From an uncultured Lachnospiraceae bacterium (GTDB lineage: Bacteria > Bacillota > Clostridia > Lachnospirales > Lachnospiraceae), in assembly GCA_947382625.1 (NCBI GenBank), contig CANDAG010000005.1, forward strand, positions 62,001 through 126,000: 64,000 nt of DNA, in the 5' to 3' direction. Below are positions 43,971-49,333 of the stretch, in pieces. A program made the translations under genes and the position numbers. The notes below the pieces were generated by a model. That model ran no database searches. It was not told the DNA's origin and saw only the letters and a program-made list of their open reading frames with translations. Position 1 is the stretch's first letter; every line of letters begins with the position of its first letter.

Positions 43971-44053
43971 TTTACATCCCGGAGCCTGTGAGGCTATACT
44001 ATACTTGTAAAAGGGGTAAACGGTGATGGCCTTTCGGGGACATCGCCGTTTTG
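43971..44053 (+). ncRNA. Candidate small RNA: promoter followed by a terminator hairpin
   Basis: TTTACA (43971) and TATACT (43995) with an 18-bp spacer form a fair promoter. About 15 nt past the expected start, AAACGG-T-GATG pairs with CATC-G-CCGTTTT (44018-44052). The predicted transcript is only about 45 nt. The T-tail is short, and the element could instead be a stray terminator. Confidence 0.3.
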
Positions 44054-44054
44054 A

Positions 44055-44117
44055 TTCAATAAGCTGACACCCGAAGCGTGCCGGCGTTTGTTCAATAAGC
44101 CGATTTAGCGGCGTTTG
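44055..44117 (-). repeat. Pair of REP-like units, one full and one shortened
   Basis: On the minus strand a 36-bp unit (44055-44090) with core CACGCTTCGG is preceded by a 27-bp unit (44091-44117) that has lost its inner part but keeps GCCG and CGGC. They are in reverse orientation to the other loci. Confidence 0.8.
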
Positions 44118-44202
44118 ATAGTCTCAGGAAATTTTATCATGTACCAGACGTGAAAGCAAATAATTTCTGCCAAATGATGTGAATAACTATTTGAATAGTG
44201 AA

Positions 44203-44412
44203 TTATGCCAGCTTGCAGGGCTTCTCCATCTGCTCTGCCTTCCTTTCCATAAATTCCAGCATTGCGTCAGTATTCCCGTTAAATCCATTGACAACAAACT
44301 GCAATATTTCCTTTTCGCCCCATCCGTTGATCTTTTTGAATCTTTTCGCAAGCCTTTCAAGTCTTTCCTGCTGTCCGTCCTCTAAAATAATGGTCACTTC
44401 ATAGAACTTCAT
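44203..44412 (-). CDS. Small conserved-looking protein of unknown function
   Basis: The start at 44412 (MKFYEVTI) has AAAGGAG 10 nt upstream; the longer frame from 44463 lacks an RBS. The 69-residue product is charged and helical (EDGQQERLERLAKRFKKI, then a helix to the end). It has no membrane segment and I recognise no family. It diverges from the small XRE gene across a MITE, an arrangement often seen for antitoxin-like or regulator pairs, but no function can be given. Confidence 0.6.
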   Translation of the reverse strand: MKFYEVTIILEDGQQERLERLAKRFKKINGWGEKEILQFVVNGFNGNTDAMLEFMERKAEQMEKPCKLA

Positions 44413-44508
44413 TTCGATAATACTCCTTTTATCAGACACTTCCATATACGACACTATAAACATATCACATTGTGGAGTTGTTCACAATATCGATTTCTCA
44501 TCTTTGAG

Positions 44509-44667
44509 TCCATAATGTAACTATTCAGCCAGGACTTTACACTTGCTGCAAAGTCCGTGAGAAAGCCTGGATTAGCCAAGAGTGAATCTGCCCCTTCGCC
44601 GCAGGCGATTTTAAATGGGCAGATTCATGTAACTATGAAGCCGAAGGCTGAATAGTTACTCCATAAT
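44509..44667. mobile_element. MITE copy 2 (143 bp) with 8-bp target duplication
   Basis: The element spans 44517-44659 with ends GTAACTATTCAGCC and GGCTGAATAGTTAC, exact 14-bp inverted repeats. It is flanked by TCCATAAT on both sides (44509-44516 and 44660-44667). It matches copy 1 over its whole length with about a dozen differences and keeps all three internal hairpins. It lies in the divergent promoter region of two small genes, ending 40 bp before the XRE start. Confidence 0.92.
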
Positions 44668-44699
44668 AATAGCACAAACAAAAGATGGAGGTGAGCGTA

Positions 44700-44903
44700 A
44701 TTATTGATTACAGCCCCCTGTGGGAAACTATGAAAGAAAAGAATGTAAGCCAGTACAAGCTGCTACAGAGAGGCATTGATAATAAAACCTTAGATACTCT
44801 GAAAAAGAAAAACAACATCACTCTCCTGACAATGGAAAAGCTCTGTAACATATTGGACTGTACGCCTAACGATATTGTACGGTTTAAAAAAGAGGATTTC
44901 TGA
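44700..44903 (+). CDS. Small Cro/C1-type HTH protein, possible ATT start
   Basis: The product of about 67 residues is a compact XRE-type HTH (IIDYSPLWETMKEKNVSQYK, then LCNILDCTPNDIVRF). GGAGGTGA occupies 44687-44694, so the ATG at 44685 overlaps the RBS and has none of its own. The best-placed codon 8 nt after GGAGG is ATT at 44700, where relatives begin (M-I-D/S-Y). Initiation at ATT is rare and unproven here; the ATG at 44685 would add 5 residues. Confidence 0.75.
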   Translation: MIDYSPLWETMKEKNVSQYKLLQRGIDNKTLDTLKKKNNITLLTMEKLCNILDCTPNDIVRFKKEDF

Positions 44904-45179
44904 CCGGAAGCGCATCCCTGACAAAAGGCTTCCTTCCAGCCATACATATCTGAAGCTGCTTCCTTCCCGGGTATAAAAAGGCAGCTTTATTGTTGTGCAA
45001 ATCTTATATCCCTTCCGCATTGCCTGCGGCATGCTGATCTGTTACAGTTTTCCGGATTTCATTGTATCAAAGAATGCTCTGAAGCGCTATTGGACGGTTA
45101 GTCCAAAATAATGGTATTTCAGACAGAAGATAGATCCTGCAATGATTAATGGCCTTTTAATAATCTATGATGTGCATAT
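44904..45179. other. Intergenic region before the prophage junction
   Basis: Apart from short inverted stretches (for example ATTGCCTGCGGCATG near 45020) I see no gene or RNA here. REP-like units and the tRNA junction follow. Confidence 0.4.
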
Positions 45180-45251
45180 CAGACGCCGGCACGCTTCGCG
45201 GACCAGCTTATTAATCAACGGATGCCAGGCTTCGCCAGACATCCTTATGAC
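45180..45251 (+). repeat. Tandem pair of 36-bp REP-like units next to the prophage
   Basis: Units 45180-45215 and 45216-45251. The second has outer stem GGATG/CATCC and inner GGC-TTC-GCC. Compared with CGC-TTC-GCG elsewhere, both sides of the inner stem changed together, showing that the hairpin is maintained. Confidence 0.85.
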
Positions 45252-45283
45252 AAAAAAAGAGTTCTGATATCTCAGAACTCTTC
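45252..45283 (-). terminator. Terminator of the host tRNA gene
   Basis: AAGAGTTCTGA and TCAGAACTCTT are perfect 11-bp arms around a 4-nt loop, followed on the minus strand by seven T. It lies 3 bp beyond the tRNA 3' end and is the original tRNA terminator. Confidence 0.88.
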
Positions 45284-45286
45284 GTC

Positions 45287-45314
45287 AGCAGATGACGGGA
45301 ATCGAACCCGAGAC
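45287..45314 (-). other. attL: tRNA 3' fragment at the prophage junction
   Basis: On the minus strand the sequence reads variable-loop end, T-arm CGGG-TTCGATT-CCCG, acceptor strand CATCTGC and discriminator T. The rest of a tRNA is missing on the higher-coordinate side, where phage sequence begins. This is the expected product of integration into a tRNA 3' end, with the intact tRNA at the other phage end. A T discriminator would fit tRNA-Gly, among others. Two TGACAAAATT direct repeats (45360 and 45372) may be integrase arm sites. Confidence 0.75.
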
Positions 45315-45379
45315 TATTTATGCCAAAAAGACCATATTTTCAATAAATTTAAATTATCATGACAAAATTTGTGACAAAA

Positions 45380-46099
45380 TTATTTTTCTTCTAATTTTTC
45401 CCACGTTTTCACACCCACAATCCCATCAACAATCAGACCGCTGTCTGCCTGGAACGATTTCACGGCTTCCAAGGTTTTGGATCCAAAGATGCCGTCGATG
45501 GCTCCGACTCCATAGCCTCGAGCTGTGAGACATTGCTGCAGGTAGGTCACATCAGCTCCACGGCTACTTGTTTTGAGCGTAGGTCTTTCCTTGACTACTG
45601 TACTGCCAGCGACAACACTGTCGTACTGTGTCAGGTTGTACTTATTGATGATGGATATGACACTATTTACCTCAGTCGAGCTTGTCATGTACCCGCAAGC
45701 CTTAATCTGCTGCATCTGGGTTTTGTAATCTGCGCCCGATTTTACCCCACTGTAAAGACTTGTGTTTAACAGCTCGTAGAAATTAAACGTGCATTGATCC
45801 ATACTGTCATAAGCCCGGAATGCTGCTGTTATGGTGGTATGTATGCCAATCTGGTATTCCTCGCCGGTCTTGCTTGTAAAAAACTTTCCACCCCAGTATT
45901 TTGTTGCTGTCTTGCCGCTTCCTACTTTGTGGCCAAAATAGGAATGATGCTTACAACTTCCAGCCGTACCATAGCCACATTCCACACATGACATACCAAT
46001 AGCAACAGATGGAAGCACCTTTCCTAACTCTTTATATGCTTTCTGTGCAGCCGGTGCAATCGTATCAATAAATGCTCTTATCTGTTCTTTTGTTGCCAA
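45380..46099 (-). CDS. Phage endolysin: glucosaminidase-like domain plus peptidoglycan-binding domain
   Basis: The 239-residue protein starts with TTG, 3 nt after GGAGGAATAAG. The N-terminal domain (about 1-150) has the glucosaminidase pattern SVAIGMSCVECGYGTAGSC, YFGHKVG and FRAYDSMDQC. The C-terminal PG_binding_1 domain (about 165-239) has DVTYLQQCL, DGIFGSKT and FQADSGL. It should cut glycan strands at lysis. It has no signal peptide, so it needs the holin just upstream. It is the last gene before attL. Confidence 0.88.
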   Translation of the reverse strand: MATKEQIRAFIDTIAPAAQKAYKELGKVLPSVAIGMSCVECGYGTAGSCKHHSYFGHKVGSGKTATKYWGGKFFTSKTGEEYQIGIHTTITAAFRAYDSMDQCTFNFYELLNTSLYSGVKSGADYKTQMQQIKACGYMTSSTEVNSVISIINKYNLTQYDSVVAGSTVVKERPTLKTSSRGADVTYLQQCLTARGYGVGAIDGIFGSKTLEAVKSFQADSGLIVDGIVGVKTWEKLEEK

Positions 46100-46100
46100 C

Positions 46101-46313
46101 TTATTCCTCCTGTTTCTCTGCTACAGCTGCATCTGTCAGACCCTCGCCAATGATGTAAGCAATTAATGTACCCCCAGCCATGATGATAGCCGTTACCTGA
46201 ACCACAGTGTTATCCGGTACCTGCGCAAATGCCATAACAGGGGTTGCAACCCCCACCACTGCCGCCCAGAACTTCCTGCTTGTCAATTTCCTTGCCCAGT
46301 CAATTTTTTTCAT
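46101..46313 (-). CDS. Phage holin, phiLC3 family
   Basis: The 70-residue protein starts at 46313 (MKKIDWARKLTSRKFW), with AAAGGA about 10 nt upstream. It matches the phiLC3-type holin pattern: a basic KLTSRKFWAAVVGV start, two membrane helices and the acidic tail EGLTDAAVAEKQEE. It forms membrane lesions that let the endolysin out. It ends 1 bp before the endolysin start and overlaps the coiled-coil gene upstream. Confidence 0.88.
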   Translation of the reverse strand: MKKIDWARKLTSRKFWAAVVGVATPVMAFAQVPDNTVVQVTAIIMAGGTLIAYIIGEGLTDAAVAEKQEE

Positions 46314-46321
46314 AATTTTTA

Positions 46322-46573
46322 TCATCCTTTCTTTTCCAGATTCTCAATCCGGTGATTTGCTACTTTTATTTTTTCTTCCATTACATCCTGTCTTGCTTCG
46401 AGCCTGTCAACACGCCCGTCCATGACAGAACAGTTCTCGCACTGCTTCTTCATCTTTTCTTCAAGTTGTGTGATTCTGTATGTAAGCAGCTTAGCACTGC
46501 CGACAACGCCAATGATGGAGCCGCACAGGCTTGCAATTCCGCCAATAATAGCAATCCATATTTCATTTGACAT
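46322..46573 (-). CDS. XhlA-like membrane and coiled-coil protein of the lysis cassette
   Basis: The 83-residue protein has one N-terminal membrane helix (IWIAIIGGIASLCGSIIGVVG). A coiled coil follows (about 35-83) with a CENC pair. It resembles XhlA/haemolysin-like or anti-holin proteins often found before holins, but with the membrane segment at the N-terminus. GAGGT precedes the ATG. It likely modulates lysis timing. Confidence 0.7.
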   Translation of the reverse strand: MSNEIWIAIIGGIASLCGSIIGVVGSAKLLTYRITQLEEKMKKQCENCSVMDGRVDRLEARQDVMEEKIKVANHRIENLEKKG

Positions 46574-46611
46574 AGCTCTACCTCACAAACGCTTATTAAA
46601 TATATAATACT

Positions 46612-46737
46612 TTAAAATTTGCCGTAACTTGTACCATTTTCAGACAGCCATTTTTCTGTTTGCTTTTTCCATAATTTAGGCACATCTTCGATGTAAATAT
46701 TGCCGTTTAAAATTTTAATCCCATAAAACCTTCCCAT
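46612..46737 (-). CDS. Small phage protein (41 aa)
   Basis: A 41-residue frame reads MGRFYGIKILNG, then IEDVPKLWKKQTEKWL. Its ATG overlaps the stop codon of the preceding gene by one base (TAATG), supporting coupled translation. It is of the size of XkdX-type proteins but I do not recognise the family. No membrane segment is present. Confidence 0.65.
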   Translation of the reverse strand: MGRFYGIKILNGNIYIEDVPKLWKKQTEKWLSENGTSYGKF

Positions 46738-47129
46738 TATGCTAAACCTCCTTCCTCTGCAAGACCGCTTACTGCTTCTCCAAGATCACTAATTGCTCCA
46801 CTGTGTACCTCCTGCCCGTTTTCAAGGATTTCGACTCTTTCCCTTAAAAGCTCCACCTCCGTTCTCTCGCGCAGTTTTAAGCTGGTCAGGATTGTCCCAT
46901 CCTTCTGGATTACAGAGGTTTCAGACTCCAAAGTCAGATCATTGTAAGACACAATCCTGACCCCGTCAGCATTCTGGACCTCAACCTGCTTTAGATTTTC
47001 GTTAGTAAGCAGCTTCCATCGATAAAGCATTTCCTCTCCAGTTTCGGATACAACCCTGATATCTGACAGGCTTGATCCCGATTCGACTTGAAGTACGGAT
47101 CCATCCGTTAAAATAAGTTTGTCTTTCAT
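46737..47129 (-). CDS. Phage protein of unknown function, fibre-lysis interval
   Basis: The 130-residue product has an N-terminal beta-rich part (LILTDGSVLQVES, then VRIVSYNDLTLE). A coiled-coil-like C-terminus follows (LRERTEVELLRERVEILENG). Such proteins lie between tail fibre and lysis genes in many clostridial phages and may be fibre accessory proteins. AAAGGA precedes the ATG. No named domain is recognised. Confidence 0.75.
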   Translation of the reverse strand: MKDKLILTDGSVLQVESGSSLSDIRVVSETGEEMLYRWKLLTNENLKQVEVQNADGVRIVSYNDLTLESETSVIQKDGTILTSLKLRERTEVELLRERVEILENGQEVHSGAISDLGEAVSGLAEEGGLA

Positions 47130-47147
47130 GATTTCATTCCTTTCTTT

Positions 47148-47231
47148 TTAGTTTTCATATGTACATAAAATTCCCAAGCTGAATATGAGTAGCATGGGTA
47201 ATGCCAGCAATATTTTTATTAAAGTTTTCAT
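47148..47231 (-). CDS. Tiny hydrophobic peptide (27 aa)
   Basis: A 27-residue frame (MKTLIKILLALPMLLIFSLG, then ILCTYEN) is almost entirely one membrane helix. AGGAGAG lies directly before the ATG, and the next gene starts 18 bp after its stop codon. Expression is plausible, and it could act in lysis, but there is no direct evidence of function. Confidence 0.45.
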   Translation of the reverse strand: MKTLIKILLALPMLLIFSLGILCTYEN

Positions 47232-47289
47232 CTCTCCTCTCTTTCTTCTGTAAGCTAAATAGCAATTTATTAGTTTTAAAATCTAACAT

Positions 47290-47557
47290 AAACCCTTATT
47301 TTTTGTTGGGCAACTCAAAGTCAAAGACATTTGATGATATTATCTCAGACTCTAAAGGGAGAGCGATATTTTTTGCTAATTGGTCTGACACAACAAATTT
47401 TCCTATAGTATATGGATGTGGCATCTGTATCCCTGCTGCTGATAGTAGGTATCGTTATATTATCTACGCTGGTGGAGGTAATGTGTACACAAGATACATT
47501 CATATTGATAATATAAATGCGCACAAGTGGTACATGTGCCAGGGAATACAACTGTAG
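47290..47557 (+). pseudogene. Inverted tail-fibre C-terminal fragment
   Basis: The plus strand encodes a start-less stretch (about 80 residues, GNSKSKTFDDIISDSKGRA, FFANWSDTTNFPIVYG, RYIIYAGGGNVYTRYIHID, KWYMCQG) ending at a TAG. It has the look of a pyocin-knob/tail-fibre tip. All surrounding structural genes run the other way, and the fragment abuts the 3' end of the fibre gene. It may be a leftover or an exchange cassette for the fibre tip. No invertase gene is seen in the window. Confidence 0.5.
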
Positions 47558-47578
47558 TTGGTTATGCAACACAGAATA

Positions 47579-48853
47579 TTATTCAGCGATAAAATTTATC
47601 AAATAAACTCCATCTTGAGAATTCCGTATGTTTAAGCTTGCTGGACTGGAATGGGAAGAGTAGATTACATTTGCCATTACCCGAGGTGCAGCTACAAATG
47701 TTTGATTCGAAAACGCACCTATGCCACACATTCCGGTATAATGATTTGCAACTATGTCCTTTGGTAATTCTACAATTGGTGATTGATTAGTAATTTCAGT
47801 ACCACCGTTAACGCTAATTACACCAATAATTTGTTTTGTAGCTCGGTTATAACGCATGTATGAGCGATATACTCCATCCTTTACAATACTTGTTTTCCAA
47901 CTACAGTCATTTGTTATATTTACCCAATCGGATAAATTGCTAGTTAGCGCAGCAATATCCTCCGCATTCTTATCATGCAGCCCTTTTAAAACTTCACCCT
48001 GCGTGGCATCCAGCCAGGTTCCTGGCTCCTTCGCTGTCAAGCTATTAGTTCCTGTCGGAATGGCAACACTCATAGCCGTACTGCCATCATAGCTTCCTGT
48101 CACAGCTCCGGAAAAGGTAAGGGCTTTGGGATTTTTAATGGCTGATGGTATGGTGGGGATATCAGGCTTCTCTGACAGATCCGTATATTTTCCACTAAGA
48201 GCCACCGGGCTTAGACTGTTAAGCCACTTTTTTATTTTCCCTGCTATCACGGACAGTTTATCTCCGCTGGATAGGGTTTCTCTTTCGGCAGTCTCATCAA
48301 ATGTTACAGTTAGATTTGACGCATCTCCATCAGCTGACAGCTTTTGCCCGATTGCTTCTGCAACAGCTTTATTCTGCACGGGGTTTGTGGATTCGGTGCT
48401 GAGCTCTGCGTCAATATCGAGTCCTACAATGGATGCTGCCCTGTCTGCTTCTGTCTTTGCCCTGTCTGCTTCCAATTTTGATTGCTCACTGTAATACTTC
48501 GCGTTGTCCGCATCTTCCCCTTCGCGCGTTCCAGTACCTCCTACCGCCCACGATCTGGATGTAACGGACCATTCTTCTGCCTCATTTTTATGTTCAAGGG
48601 CAAGCCGTCCAAATCTCTCAACTGCATCTTGGATGTTCTGACAGGTCGCAAGGATAACCTGTATTTCCCCCATATCCGCTTCGAATGCTTCATATGTAGC
48701 CATGCGCCGTACCAGTCCAGGAGCAAAGCACATCCAAACTTTTTTCGAGTCAGTAGCTACCGCCCATTCTCCCGATGTCATCTGATCTGGGTCAAAATCC
48801 TGCTCCATTCCCTGCCGCACTCGGATCGTTGCTTTAACTGTTTGTATCGCCAA
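47579..48853 (-). CDS. Phage tail fibre / receptor-binding protein
   Basis: The 424-residue protein starts with TTG after GAGAGGGTGA. The N-terminus (VKATIRVRQGMEQDFDPDQM, then GEWAVATDSKKVWMCF) is the usual fibre attachment region. Next comes a helical YYSEQSKLEADRAKTEADRAA segment, then beta-rich repeats (LSADGDASNLTVTFDE, then ALTFSGAVTGSYDGSTAM). A C-terminal receptor-binding tip (about 300-424) follows. It overlaps the xkdX gene by 20 bp. An inverted fibre-like fragment follows its stop codon. Confidence 0.85.
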   Translation of the reverse strand: MAIQTVKATIRVRQGMEQDFDPDQMTSGEWAVATDSKKVWMCFAPGLVRRMATYEAFEADMGEIQVILATCQNIQDAVERFGRLALEHKNEAEEWSVTSRSWAVGGTGTREGEDADNAKYYSEQSKLEADRAKTEADRAASIVGLDIDAELSTESTNPVQNKAVAEAIGQKLSADGDASNLTVTFDETAERETLSSGDKLSVIAGKIKKWLNSLSPVALSGKYTDLSEKPDIPTIPSAIKNPKALTFSGAVTGSYDGSTAMSVAIPTGTNSLTAKEPGTWLDATQGEVLKGLHDKNAEDIAALTSNLSDWVNITNDCSWKTSIVKDGVYRSYMRYNRATKQIIGVISVNGGTEITNQSPIVELPKDIVANHYTGMCGIGAFSNQTFVAAPRVMANVIYSSHSSPASLNIRNSQDGVYLINFIAE

Positions 48854-48995
48854 TTTTCTTCACCCTCTCATACAGTTCATGTGTGATCATTGTGTATTCC
48901 ATCTCTGTGATGATCCCTTTTTCAACAGCCGTCCTTACCATTACTTTTGTCCAAAGGTGATTATCATAGTTTTTCTTGATCCGGTTATAATTCAT
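48834..48995 (-). CDS. XkdX-family small phage protein
   Basis: The 53-residue frame reads MNYNRIKKNYDNHLWTK, then GIITEMEYTMITHELY, matching the XkdX pattern of a Lys-rich start, a Trp and an I-T-x-x-E-Y segment. XkdX proteins lie beside tail fibre genes in PBSX-like phages; their role is unknown. Its ATG overlaps the stop codon of the previous gene (ATGA), and its 3' end overlaps the fibre start. Confidence 0.8.
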   Translation of the reverse strand: MNYNRIKKNYDNHLWTKVMVRTAVEKGIITEMEYTMITHELYERVKKIGDTNS

Positions 48996-49324
48996 TGATT
49001 CTTATCCTCCATAAAAAGCAGAACCAGATATTCCAGAGAAGCGGCTATGCGCTCTATTGGACTGCTTTCGCTCTCTTCCAATTGCTTCATATCGTTAATA
49101 ATCACAATCGCTTCCTCGTCCGGAACGTCATTCTTGATCCTGTTTATTCCTCTTAGATAGGATAGCGGGTAAGCTTCTGTTATTGTATTTCCATACACAT
49201 ATACAGCCATTTTTTGAGACACTACAGCTGAATAATCTTCCCGAAACATTTCTTCAGTGTAAATTTTTCCGTCCTTTGTCGTATATTCATTCTGGCTATT
49301 ATATATCTCATATCCGGTATGCAT
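48992..49324 (-). CDS. Phage protein of unknown function between tail tip and xkdX
   Basis: The 110-residue product has a beta-rich start (YEIYNSQNEYTTKDGKIYTEE), a central VYVYGNTITEAYPLSYL stretch and an acidic helical end. GGGAGG precedes the ATG. Position suggests a fibre-assembly or tail-tip accessory protein. No domain is recognised. Confidence 0.75.
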   Translation of the reverse strand: MHTGYEIYNSQNEYTTKDGKIYTEEMFREDYSAVVSQKMAVYVYGNTITEAYPLSYLRGINRIKNDVPDEEAIVIINDMKQLEESESSPIERIAASLEYLVLLFMEDKNQ

Positions 49325-49333
49325 TTTTCCTCC

